From Phycisphaerae bacterium (GTDB lineage: Bacteria > Planctomycetota > Phycisphaerae > Tepidisphaerales > Tepidisphaeraceae), in NCBI GenBank assembly GCA_014380825.1, contig JACMJD010000753.1, forward strand, positions 1 to 5,530: a DNA stretch of 5,530 nucleotides, written 5' to 3'. This document shows, piece after piece, positions 1-5,530 of the stretch (positions within the stretch are counted from its first letter, which is position 1; every line of letters begins with the position of its first letter). The position numbers were made by a program, and so were the translations under genes. The notes under the pieces are model-generated. The model saw only the letters and a list, made by a program, of their open reading frames with translations, searched no databases and was not told where the DNA came from.

Positions 1-17
1 GCCGCTTCAAGGCCGTA

Positions 18-575
18 TCAACGATGAACATTCGACAGCTCCATCGCCGGCTTGAAATCCGGCCAGGCAGAATCCTTCTCCGACACAATCTCGACCGGAA
101 TCGGCCAGTTGATCTTCAAAGTCGAATCGTTGTAACGAATGCCGCGTTCAGCACCGGGCGTGTAGAACTCGCCCACTTGGTAGACGGTTTCGGCGTCAGG
201 CGTGAGCGTGAGATATCCATGCGCGAACAACTCGGGCACATAAAGCTGCTTTCGATTGTGTTCGCTGAGCTCGATGCCAAAGTGCTGAAGGTACGTCGGC
301 GAATCGGGTCGCAGGTCCACGATCACATCGTAGATCGCCCCGCGGGTGCAGCGGATGAGCTTGGTCTCGGCCGCCGGTGGTAGCTGGTAATGCATGCCGC
401 GCATCGTCGCGGGCTTGTGGTTGTAGGAAACGTTGCACTGCGCGACGTTCGGCTTCAAGCCGTGTGCTTCGAATTCCTTCTGGCAGAAGGCCCGGGCGAA
501 GAAGCCGCGGTCGTCGCTGCGCGGTTCCAGTTCCAGGACAAACGCGCCGCGGAGCTTGGTCTCAGTAAAACGCAT
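18..575 (-). CDS. rfbC: dTDP-4-dehydrorhamnose 3,5-epimerase family protein (RmlC/RfbC-like)
   Basis: This cytoplasmic cupin-fold epimerase would invert C3 and/or C5 of a nucleotide-linked 4-keto-6-deoxyhexose, classically the RmlC step of dTDP-L-rhamnose synthesis. The 185-residue length is normal for the family. The hallmarks are present: RGMHYQ with catalytic-type His62, Lys72 in the following ETK segment, FAHGYL at 117-122, Tyr132 in VYQV, ERGIRYND at 143-150, INWP at 155-158, and Asp168 in EKDSAWP. These correspond to the His/Lys/Tyr/Asp set described for RmlC. Position 137 is Phe in an 'EFYTP' segment that often reads 'xYYxP'. The ATG start is preceded by GGAG four bases upstream on the minus strand. 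The gene is divergent from the glycosyltransferase. Only 17 bases remain beyond its stop, so any minus-strand operon partner lies outside. The family is certain; the substrate (dTDP- or CDP-sugar) is not, because the neighbouring cytidylyltransferase points to CDP sugars. The symbol is by family. Confidence 0.93.
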   Translation of the reverse strand: MRFTETKLRGAFVLELEPRSDDRGFFARAFCQKEFEAHGLKPNVAQCNVSYNHKPATMRGMHYQLPPAAETKLIRCTRGAIYDVIVDLRPDSPTYLQHFGIELSEHNRKQLYVPELFAHGYLTLTPDAETVYQVGEFYTPGAERGIRYNDSTLKINWPIPVEIVSEKDSAWPDFKPAMELSNVHR

Positions 576-710
576 ATCACTCCAATCCTTTGCGGGTCGC
601 CTGCTGAGGCGGCGACGTTAGGTCATTCATCGTCAGGGAAACGCCCATCGTCCAATGAAACATAACCAATTGTTCATCACGACGGATGGCCACCAGTGCT
701 TATCTCGCCG

Positions 711-744
711 ACGCCCGGCATTTCCGCAACCGCTTGTCGGGCGT
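711..744. repeat. Imperfect inverted repeat (10-bp arms, 14-base loop)
   Basis: The arms ACGCCCGGCA (711-720) and TGTCGGGCGT (735-744) are reverse complements except for one position, which could form a G-U pair in RNA. It lies centrally between divergent genes and has no following T-run. It could be an operator or a hairpin in one leader. Its function is unknown. Confidence 0.4.
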
Positions 745-766
745 GGTCCCATAAATCTAGAAAGGC

Positions 767-808
767 AGGGTTTCCCCTATGCCCGTTCCCACTATTAGGT
801 TTTACCCT
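767..808 (+). promoter_or_regulatory. Two tandem 12-bp dyad boxes, candidate operator for the glycosyltransferase promoter
   Basis: AGGGTTTCCCCT (767-778) and AGGTTTTACCCT (797-808) match at 10 of 12 positions. Each has partial dyad symmetry (AGG(G) facing (C)CCT). Their starts are 30 bp apart, about three helical turns, so a dimeric regulator could bind both on one face. A TTGCCA hexamer follows at 811-816 (5 of 6 to TTGACA), with a weak -10 candidate CAGTAT at 834-839 after 17 bases. That would put the boxes near -44 and -74, typical for an activator. The repeat is seen directly; regulator and function are inferred. Confidence 0.4.
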
Positions 809-810
809 GA

Positions 811-839
811 TTGCCACAGAACCACAGTGCGATCAGTAT
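811..839 (+). promoter_or_regulatory. Weak candidate sigma-70-type promoter for the glycosyltransferase
   Basis: TTGCCA (811-816) is separated by 17 bases from CAGTAT (834-839). The -35 is good, but the -10 matches TATAAT at only 3 of 6 positions. It would start transcription near 846, leaving about 30 bases of leader before the ATG at 877. A poor -10 next to upstream dyad boxes would suit an activator-dependent promoter, but this may be chance. Confidence 0.25.
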
Positions 840-876
840 CTCCTGAGATGGACGAGCTGTGGAGATAGACGGGGTC

Positions 877-1857
877 ATGGCAAAGCTGCTGACGATCGCA
901 ATTCCGACGTACAACCGTGCGCTGAAGCTCGAAAAGCAGCTCGCGTGGTTGGATCGGAACATCGTTGGCGTGGAGCATCAGTGCGAAGTCGTCATTTCTG
1001 ATAACGCCTCGACCGACATCACGCCCGCAGTTTGTCGCCGCTGGCAAGCGAAGCTAAGCGAGCGCGGCGTCGAGTGCCGCATCAACCGCAACGAACAAAA
1101 TCTCGGCCCGCTGCCGAACATCGCTTGCTGCATCGAGCTGTCGACGTCGCGCTTCAGTTGGGTGATCGGCGATGATGATGAAATCCCCGAGGAGAAACTC
1201 GTCTGGGTTATCGCGCGGTTGGAAGCGGATCCAGATCTCGCGTCAATCGTGTTGAATTTCGAGGGCGTGGGCAAGAGCGTGTACGAGCGTTGCTTCCATC
1301 ACCCCGCCGACCTGATCGGCGAGGGACAGGCCGTGATGGGGGAGTGCCTGAAGCAGGCGTATTTCGGGCTGGCGTTTATGACGGCCCAGATCTACCGAAC
1401 CGAATACGCACAGGCCGCCCTTCGCGCCTGGCCCGAAGGAACATCGAACTACGACTATCAGGTCTTCCTCACCGCTTACGCCGGCCTTCAAGGGAAAGTG
1501 CTCGCGACAAGCGACACCCACTGCAAGTATGTGACCGGCGATAACGTCTACGAAAAGAACAAGCGCGTTGGGCTGATGCTGTACGCCGACTCGTTGCAGG
1601 TGTTCCTCAAGCTCAGTCGGTTCGGTTACGCGCCCTCACTTTGCAGACAAGTTGCCCTGCGGCATCTGTGGCAGTTGAAGCGGCGGTTTATCACGAACGC
1701 TTTGCAGTGCAGCCCGCTCCTAACAGTACGCACGATCGCGCGAACGCTAACTTACCTAGTTCAACTCGGTGGCTCAGCTGGCGCGACCGTCCCCAGCGAG
1801 TCGCACGCGCTGGCGACCGAAACCGGATCACTTCCCGCAACGCAAATCGCGCACTGA
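877..1857 (+). CDS. Glycosyltransferase family 2 protein (GT-A fold)
   Basis: This inverting glycosyltransferase probably transfers a sugar from an activated nucleotide donor onto a growing polysaccharide or lipid-linked acceptor at the cytoplasmic face of the membrane. The 326-residue product opens with the GT2 signature LLTIAIPTYNR (4-14). The nucleotide-binding segment VVISDNASTD is at 38-47, an NLGP-containing segment at 75-78, and the metal-binding DDD in VIGDDDEIP at 99-101. The C-terminal half is basic around 260-271, and the last 30 residues look like a low-complexity tail. There is no obvious membrane anchor. An in-frame GTG at 859 would add six residues, but the ATG at 877 gives the usual GT2 N-terminus and has GGAG at 861-864 (spacing 12, long), so the start is moderately certain. 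The arrangement resembles O-antigen deoxysugar transferases such as abequosyltransferases of similar length, but donor and acceptor cannot be read from the sequence. Confidence 0.92.
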   Translation: MAKLLTIAIPTYNRALKLEKQLAWLDRNIVGVEHQCEVVISDNASTDITPAVCRRWQAKLSERGVECRINRNEQNLGPLPNIACCIELSTSRFSWVIGDDDEIPEEKLVWVIARLEADPDLASIVLNFEGVGKSVYERCFHHPADLIGEGQAVMGECLKQAYFGLAFMTAQIYRTEYAQAALRAWPEGTSNYDYQVFLTAYAGLQGKVLATSDTHCKYVTGDNVYEKNKRVGLMLYADSLQVFLKLSRFGYAPSLCRQVALRHLWQLKRRFITNALQCSPLLTVRTIARTLTYLVQLGGSAGATVPSESHALATETGSLPATQIAH

Positions 1858-2080
1858 TCGCCTTCCGCCCGCAATATCGTCAAAATAGGACTAAATAGAC
1901 GTTTTGCAATTTTCAGAGCCCCATTTTATCAGACTTGACCACTTGTAAGAGTATGTGGCAGATGTAGCGTTCAAATTCTATTCCCGGCCGTTACGAGGCC
2001 ATGACGATACAGTAACGAGCGATTTTCCTGATTTGCGATCCTGATGGAGTGGGAGCCATTTCGGGCTTTTGGAGTTGCTG
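1858..2080 (+). promoter_or_regulatory. AT-richer intergenic leader upstream of rfbF
   Basis: This 223-base gap is visibly more AT-rich than its surroundings, as expected of a promoter region. The best promoter-like pair is TTGCAA (1904-1909) and TATCAG (1927-1932) with 17-base spacing, but both are poor matches. An isolated TTGACC at 1935-1940 lacks a good -10 partner. CGTTAC (1989-1994) and GTAACG (2012-2017) form a short inverted repeat. No terminator hairpin was seen after the glycosyltransferase, so read-through from it remains possible. Confidence 0.35.
2071..2074 (+). promoter_or_regulatory. Ribosome-binding site deciding the rfbF start
   Basis: GGAG sits six bases before the ATG at 2081. 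It excludes the in-frame upstream TTG at 2069, which would lie over the site and add four residues not found in the family. Confidence 0.75.
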
Positions 2081-2905
2081 ATGAAAGTGGTCATTCTCGC
2101 CGGCGGTCGTGGTTCACGAATCTCTGAAGAAACCGACCTCAAGCCAAAGCCCATGGTCGAGGTTGGCGGGAAGCCAATCCTCTGGCACATCATGCAGCAC
2201 TACTCGCACTATGGCTTTAATGACTTCGTCCTCGCACTCGGCTATCGATCGGAATACATCAAGCGATACGTCATCGACTACTGCAAGCTCAGCTCCGATC
2301 TAACGATCAAGCTCCGCAGCGGCGATATCATGCGCCACGGCTCGAATGGCTCGAACGACTGGACCGTGCAACTCGTCGACACCGGCCTGGATACGCAAAC
2401 CGGCGGACGCGTGAAACGACTGGCGCCTTACATCGGCAACGATACCTTCATGCTCACCTACGGCGACGGCGTGAGCGATGTGCCGGTCGATCAGCTCCTG
2501 AAGTTCCACCGCTCGCACGGAAAGATGGCCACGTTGACCGCGGTCCGTCCGCCGGCGCGGTTTGGTCACATGCACATGGACGGCGAGATGATCACGAACT
2601 TCACCGAGAAGCCGCAGACCGAATCCGGCTGGATCAACGGCGGGTTCTTCGTGCTCGAGCCGCAGATTTTAGATTTCATTCCCGGCGACGAAACTTGGTT
2701 TGAGCGCGAGCCGCTGGAATACGCCGCAAAAAATCGCCAGTTGCTTGCATATAAACACTCAGGATTCTGGCAATGTATGGACACGCTGCGGGACAAACGC
2801 TATCTTGAAGAACTAGTCGCCACGGATCGGGCTCCGTGGATTCACGACGACATCAGGGAATACGCGACGGGCTCGCTCCCTGGTTATGCAGCCGCCGCGT
2901 CATAA
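2081..2905 (+). CDS. rfbF: Glucose-1-phosphate cytidylyltransferase
   Basis: This cytoplasmic nucleotidyltransferase (EC 2.7.7.33) joins CTP and alpha-D-glucose 1-phosphate to give CDP-glucose and pyrophosphate, the first step toward CDP-linked deoxysugars such as abequose, paratose and tyvelose. Diagnostic features are the N-terminal nucleotide loop VILAGGRGSRISEET (4-18), KPKPMVEVGGKPILWHIM (21-38), VDTG and TGGR (99-110), YGDG with Asp129, EKP with Lys177, the INGGFFVL segment (185-192), and FWQCMDTLRDK with Asp234. Asp129, Lys177 and Asp234 correspond to active-site positions known in the Salmonella enzyme. At 274 residues it is slightly longer than the usual 257 or so, because of a C-terminal extension ending in alanines. 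The start is set by GGAG at 2071-2074. CDP-glucose 4,6-dehydratase (rfbG), its usual neighbour, does not follow within the window. The next gene is an acyltransferase 230 bases away. Confidence 0.97.
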   Translation: MKVVILAGGRGSRISEETDLKPKPMVEVGGKPILWHIMQHYSHYGFNDFVLALGYRSEYIKRYVIDYCKLSSDLTIKLRSGDIMRHGSNGSNDWTVQLVDTGLDTQTGGRVKRLAPYIGNDTFMLTYGDGVSDVPVDQLLKFHRSHGKMATLTAVRPPARFGHMHMDGEMITNFTEKPQTESGWINGGFFVLEPQILDFIPGDETWFEREPLEYAAKNRQLLAYKHSGFWQCMDTLRDKRYLEELVATDRAPWIHDDIREYATGSLPGYAAAAS

Positions 2906-2915
2906 ACGGCGGCTG
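2889..2915 (+). terminator. GC-rich hairpin over the rfbF stop codon
   Basis: CAGCCGCCG (2889-2897) and CGGCGGCTG (2907-2915) form a perfect 9-bp stem with a 9-base loop that contains the TAA stop (2903-2905). No T-run follows, so it is not a textbook intrinsic terminator. It may terminate weakly, protect the 3' end of the message, or simply reflect an alanine-coding GCC run. Confidence 0.35.
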
Positions 2916-3135
2916 GGGATGTTGTGGGGCCATTTCGGATGATGTTTTCGCACGTGTATCTTCAGCGATTTACCTCGCGCGGCGTGTTTGGACATCGCCG
3001 GGATACGTACGCGCGCCGTCGGCTCTCACCTCCGTGATCGGCTTATCTAATCTAACGTAGGTGCGTTTCACCAAGGAGGGTGATTGCGCCCATCTCTCGT
3101 TTCGCTGCGTTTCTCGCTCGTGGAGGTACACGACG
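2906..3135 (+). promoter_or_regulatory. Intergenic region upstream of the acyltransferase
   Basis: This 230-base gap has no protein-like frame. The right arm of the rfbF hairpin is at its left end. A 15-base near repeat of the sequence before rfbF lies at 2924-2938. A TATCTA (3044-3049) resembles a -10 box but has no matching -35. The gap leaves open whether the acyltransferase has its own promoter. Confidence 0.3.
3122..3126 (+). promoter_or_regulatory. Ribosome-binding site deciding the acyltransferase start
   Basis: GGAGG lies nine bases before the ATG at 3136. It supports that start over the in-frame GTG at 3061, whose extra 25 residues (basic, with two cysteines) do not resemble an AT3 N-terminus. 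Confidence 0.75.
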
Positions 3136-4335
3136 ATGAACGATACGTTTCTCGATCGCGATAACCTGCGTCAAAACAACTTCGGTGCGCTGCGCCTGAT
3201 CCTCGCGCTGCTCGTCCTGTTCAGCCACACGTTCGCCGCCTATCACGGGAACGATGACACCGAGCCGTTCTACCGGCTCACCCGCTTTCAGATGGACGTC
3301 AGCGCGTTTGCCGTCAATGGCTTCTTCGGCATCAGCGGGTTCCTGATCACGCTGAGCTGGATGCGCACGCCACGCTTCAAGACGTTCATGATGAAGCGCA
3401 TCTTGCGCATTTACCCTGGCTTCATCATCGCGTCGCTGATCTCATTACTGATCGTCGCGCCATTGGCCGGCGCGGAATGGTCCGCTCTGGCGCCGCTCGA
3501 GATCGGCAAGGCCGTCGCGCGAATCGCGGGGCTCTCGGCGCCCAGAGTGCAGGGATCGTTCGCGACGGAGCCACTGCCCGTCCTGAACATGTCGCTGTGG
3601 ACGATCCGCTACGAATTCATCTGTTACCTGATGGTTCCGGTGCTCGTCCTGTTGTTGAGCAGGACGAAGTTCAGCCGCATCGGAATCACCGCCCTGTATT
3701 TGGCCACGCTCATCTGGCACGCGACGCAGGGCGCCTATCTCGTAAAGACCGGCGCGTCGGATCTGCCGATCATCGGATCGCTCGACGTTTGGCCGCGCTT
3801 CCTGTGCTACTTCTTGAGCGGGATGGTGTTGGCGTTTAACAGCGATCGCATTCCGTTCCGGCATTGGATCGCCGGGCTCTGTCTGGCGGCGATGGCGATC
3901 AGCGCATACTTCGGCTGGTTCTTCATCGTCACCGCGCTCGCCGGGGTGTATCTGATCTTCTACGCCGCGTATCAGCAGAACGTGAAGCTGTTCCACATCG
4001 GCGAGAAGGTGGACCTGTCGTACGGCGTTTACCTTTATGCCTGGCCGGTGACGATGCTGTGCATCTTGCACCTGCGCCACGTGATGGGTCCGTACGGAAT
4101 CATCGCGATCGCGCTGCCGATCACGCTTGCGCTATCGACATTGAGCTGGTACCTCATTGAAGCACCGTTCCTGGCGAAGAAAGCCAAGCTGGTTCGCAAG
4201 CAGGCGGGCCCGGGCGCCACGCCTCCGCCGGCACCACCGGCGGGGCCGCTTGCGTATGCCTCGGCAGTGCGCACGCAGGAACTGCATCACGAGCTGATCG
4301 TCAATGCCAGCGGCAACGAGCAGATCAAGATGTAG
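3136..4335 (+). CDS. Membrane acyltransferase, acyltransferase family 3 (AT3, OafA/WecH-like)
   Basis: This integral inner-membrane enzyme is predicted to move an acyl group, usually acetyl, onto a sugar of a surface polysaccharide or its lipid-linked precursor. The 399-residue protein has about ten hydrophobic segments (near 17-35, 57-76, 95-113, 161-175, 183-200, 219-236, 243-260, 262-280, 296-312 and 320-340). The AT3 motifs are present: Arg20-x10-His31 in the first membrane segment, the MKRILRIYP block (86-94) with Arg88 and Arg91, SLWTIRYEF (153-161) with Glu160, and SYGVYLYAWP (295-304). There is no SGNH esterase domain. After the last membrane segment comes a basic stretch, then a proline/alanine-rich linker (358-371) and a polar tail. 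Donor and acceptor are not readable. The sugar-nucleotide and glycosyltransferase genes alongside favour polysaccharide O-acylation. It ends 27 bases before a strong hairpin. Confidence 0.92.
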   Translation: MNDTFLDRDNLRQNNFGALRLILALLVLFSHTFAAYHGNDDTEPFYRLTRFQMDVSAFAVNGFFGISGFLITLSWMRTPRFKTFMMKRILRIYPGFIIASLISLLIVAPLAGAEWSALAPLEIGKAVARIAGLSAPRVQGSFATEPLPVLNMSLWTIRYEFICYLMVPVLVLLLSRTKFSRIGITALYLATLIWHATQGAYLVKTGASDLPIIGSLDVWPRFLCYFLSGMVLAFNSDRIPFRHWIAGLCLAAMAISAYFGWFFIVTALAGVYLIFYAAYQQNVKLFHIGEKVDLSYGVYLYAWPVTMLCILHLRHVMGPYGIIAIALPITLALSTLSWYLIEAPFLAKKAKLVRKQAGPGATPPPAPPAGPLAYASAVRTQELHHELIVNASGNEQIKM

Positions 4336-4362
4336 CGCGCGCCGCCGTTCGCTTGCGATTCG

Positions 4363-4393
4363 AATGCGCCCCGCTACCTTTGCGGGGCGCATT
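4363..4393 (+). terminator. Strong intergenic hairpin after the acyltransferase, probable terminator
   Basis: AATGCGCCCCGC (4363-4374) and GCGGGGCGCATT (4382-4393) pair perfectly over 12 bp with a 7-base loop. It lies 27 bases past the acyltransferase stop and 21 bases before the next start. Only a short TTT (4396-4398) follows, so termination efficiency is uncertain. Its position between functionally different genes supports a transcription boundary. Confidence 0.65.
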
Positions 4394-4414
4394 GCGTTTC
4401 ATAGCGAGGTGACG

Positions 4415-5062
4415 ATGCTCCCGCTCAACCGATTCATTCCCGCCGTAGTGCTGGTCCTGTTCATTTTTGCCGCGCCCATCGTGCGCGCCGCCGACGCACC
4501 GCCTTCAACGCAACCGTCGTCATCGATCCGCGGAACCGTAATCGCCGAGGGCGATGTACCGCTGGCCGAGATGGTCGTATTTCTCGAATCGCCCGATACC
4601 GCTCGCGCGATGCCGCCGCCGCCCGCGCCGATCAAGGTTTCGCAGAAGGACGCCCAGTTCTCGCCGAAGATGGTCGTCGTTTCGGTCGGTCAATCGGTCG
4701 AATTTCTGAACGATGAAGCCCGTCCGATCGAGCACAACGTCTTCTCCAACTCCCCCGCCAAGCGCTTCGACCTTGGCCTGTACGGTCCGGGCCAATCCAA
4801 GTCGGTTGTCTTCGACAAGCCCGGCCCGGTCGCGCTGTTCTGCTCGATCCATCGTTACATGGATGGTGTGGTCTTCGTCTCGCCCACGCCGTACACCAGC
4901 CGCGTGAATCCGGATGGCCATTATCAGATCGACGACGTCCCGCCGGGAAACTGGATCGTCAAAACCTGGCAGCGGCGGAAACGGTTTCTCGAAATGAGTG
5001 TCCCGGTGACGGTCGAAGCCGAAAAGATCGCAACGGTTGTGCTGGAGCTGAAGAAAAAATGA
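4415..5062 (+). CDS. Secreted cupredoxin-like protein ('methylamine utilization protein' type)
   Basis: This is an exported blue-copper-type protein, probably periplasmic. Its partner and reaction are unknown, with electron transfer or copper binding the general role of the fold. The 215-residue precursor has a hydrophobic signal peptide (about 6-22) with likely signal peptidase I cleavage near VRAADA (23-28), then a Pro/Ser/Thr/Gln linker (29-37). A beta strand segment IRGTV...MVVFLES (38-59) leads into the cupredoxin part: VSVGQSVEFLND (89-100), His107 in EHNVFS, SPAKRFDL (113-120), FDKPG (133-137) and CSIHRYM with Cys143, His146 and Met149. His107/Cys143/His146/Met149 form a complete type 1 copper ligand set. 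The C-terminus from TPYTSRVNPDG to the end resembles a carboxypeptidase-regulatory-like beta domain. GAGG at 4406-4409 supports the ATG at 4415; an open frame from 4304 runs through the terminator hairpin and is rejected. The 'methylamine' name is a family label and not a demonstrated function. Confidence 0.88.
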   Translation: MLPLNRFIPAVVLVLFIFAAPIVRAADAPPSTQPSSSIRGTVIAEGDVPLAEMVVFLESPDTARAMPPPPAPIKVSQKDAQFSPKMVVVSVGQSVEFLNDEARPIEHNVFSNSPAKRFDLGLYGPGQSKSVVFDKPGPVALFCSIHRYMDGVVFVSPTPYTSRVNPDGHYQIDDVPPGNWIVKTWQRRKRFLEMSVPVTVEAEKIATVVLELKKK

Positions 5063-5530
5063 AGAACATCGCGCTGGCGAGTTTCGTGCTGATCTATATC
5101 GCGCTGACCGGATGCGAGGCCGCGCCGAAATCAACATCGACGTCCGGCGTAAAAGTTCACGTCGTCGCCAAGCCAAAGGCCGGCGCTGACACCGGTCAGC
5201 GCATCACACGCGTCGCGGTTTACGACGCCGCTCCGCCACCCGCGCCCGCCGCGACGGGAACTTACGAGCGAGTCGATTATTCGAATCTCTCCGACATCAT
5301 TGTCTGGCTGGAACCGGTTGCTCGTGGCACACCGGCCGTAACGTTGCCGCACACAATGAATGTCGATCCGCAAAAGCCGTCGAGTTACGTGCATGCCGCC
5401 TCGGTTGGACAGAAGATCAATTTCCGGAATACATCCGCGCGACCGACGGTTCTCTACAGTGTGGCCGATGGCAACGAGTTCGAGCTTTCGTCAATCGCTC
5501 CCGGCGCGACCGCTTCATACGTTCCGAAAA
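5059..5530 (+). CDS. Lipoprotein with diverged cupredoxin-like domain (3' end beyond window)
   Basis: The start ATG overlaps the cupredoxin stop as ATGA, which indicates translational coupling in one operon. The visible 157 residues begin with a lipoprotein signal: Lys2, a hydrophobic core (4-16) and the lipobox LTGC with Cys19, so the mature protein should be membrane-anchored. A Pro/Ala-rich stretch (about 57-66) precedes SDIIVWLEP (78-86), SVGQKINFRN (115-124), SARPTVLYSV (126-135), NEFEL (139-143) and IAPGATASYVPK (146-157). These parallel AEMVVFLES, SVGQSVEFLN, EARPIEHNVF, KRFDL and YGPGQSKSVVFDK in the upstream protein, so the two look paralogous. The residue aligned with copper ligand His107 is Leu132. 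The region that would hold the Cys-x2-His-x2-Met loop is beyond the window. It could be a structural partner of the cupredoxin or a domain that no longer binds metal. Confidence 0.8.
   Translation, partial: MKNIALASFVLIYIALTGCEAAPKSTSTSGVKVHVVAKPKAGADTGQRITRVAVYDAAPPPAPAATGTYERVDYSNLSDIIVWLEPVARGTPAVTLPHTMNVDPQKPSSYVHAASVGQKINFRNTSARPTVLYSVADGNEFELSSIAPGATASYVPK

Larger units (their letters stand above)
576..876. promoter_or_regulatory. Divergent intergenic region between epimerase and glycosyltransferase genes
   Basis: This roughly 300-base region must contain the 5' ends of both divergent transcripts. No coding frame in it looks protein-like. It holds a 10-bp imperfect inverted repeat (711-744), two similar 12-bp dyad boxes (767-778 and 797-808) and a -35-like TTGCCA at 811-816. 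No convincing sigma-70 promoter for the minus-strand epimerase was found. Its leader has only a small GTCGCC/GGCGAC inverted repeat at 596-616. Confidence 0.5.

Noticed and set aside
596..616. GTCGCC/GGCGAC inverted repeat in the epimerase leader
   Set aside because: Six-base arms with a 9-base loop in GC-rich DNA are common by chance, and there is no T-run or conserved riboswitch-like context.
1935..1968. TTGACC and a TGGC...GC pair as sigma-70 or sigma-54 promoters of rfbF
   Set aside because: TTGACC has no -10 at 16-18 bases. The GG-to-GC spacing is 8 bases instead of the 10 needed for a sigma-54 -24/-12 site.
3061..3135. GTG start giving a 25-residue longer acyltransferase
   Set aside because: GGAGG before the ATG at 3136 is a much better ribosome-binding site, and the extension does not look like family sequence.
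3445..4080. 211-codon open frame on the minus strand inside the acyltransferase
   Set aside because: It is antisense to a gene with clear AT3 motifs. Its translation is rich in Arg, Gln, Asp and Glu without domain structure, as expected of a GC-rich reverse-frame shadow.
4304..4414. N-terminal extension of the cupredoxin frame back to 4304
   Set aside because: It would overlap the acyltransferase end, run through the 12-bp hairpin and place an Arg-rich stretch before a normal signal peptide. The ATG at 4415 has GAGG at a suitable distance.
4520..5176. 218-codon minus-strand open frame opposite the cupredoxin and lipoprotein
   Set aside because: The composition is Arg/Asp-rich with no recognisable motif, and it lies opposite two coherent signal-peptide proteins.
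1..5530. CRISPR arrays, tRNA or rRNA genes, insertion sequences
   Set aside because: No regularly spaced repeats, cloverleaf-like segments, transposase motifs or paired terminal inverted repeats were seen.

Overview
The window is GC-rich (roughly high-50s % by eye) and comes from a bacterium, most likely with an outer membrane. It holds sugar-nucleotide and polysaccharide genes, a lipobox protein and a secreted cupredoxin. The Pro/Thr/Gln-rich linker after the cupredoxin signal peptide and the cupredoxin family itself are compatible with Planctomycetes (Phycisphaerae-like) or Proteobacteria. The lineage is a low-confidence guess, because no RNA gene or marker protein is present.

Layout. A minus-strand dTDP-4-dehydrorhamnose 3,5-epimerase-family gene (18-575) is divergent from a plus-strand family 2 glycosyltransferase (877-1857). 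The roughly 300-base divergent region contains an imperfect inverted repeat and, nearer the glycosyltransferase, two 12-bp near-identical dyad boxes 30 bp apart just upstream of a -35-like hexamer. After a more AT-rich 223-base gap comes glucose-1-phosphate cytidylyltransferase (rfbF, 2081-2905), whose stop codon lies in the loop of a 9-bp hairpin. A 230-base gap precedes a membrane acyltransferase of the AT3 family (3136-4335), which is closed by a perfect 12-bp hairpin (4363-4393).

Beyond that hairpin the theme changes. A secreted cupredoxin resembling proteins annotated as 'methylamine utilization protein' (4415-5062) overlaps by 4 bases (ATGA) with a lipoprotein gene (5059 to the right edge, incomplete). 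The lipoprotein looks like a diverged paralogue of the cupredoxin that has lost the first copper-ligand histidine.

How the genes fit together. Epimerase, cytidylyltransferase, glycosyltransferase and O-acyltransferase together suggest synthesis, transfer and acyl decoration of deoxysugars in a surface polysaccharide (O-antigen, capsule or exopolysaccharide). RfbF makes CDP-glucose, the entry to CDP-linked deoxysugars, while the epimerase family is best known for dTDP sugars. The dehydratases that would settle the pathway are not in the window. The last two genes are probably an independent envelope-located unit. Several natural starts lie downstream of the longest possible open frames, and they are assigned here from ribosome-binding sites and protein N-termini.
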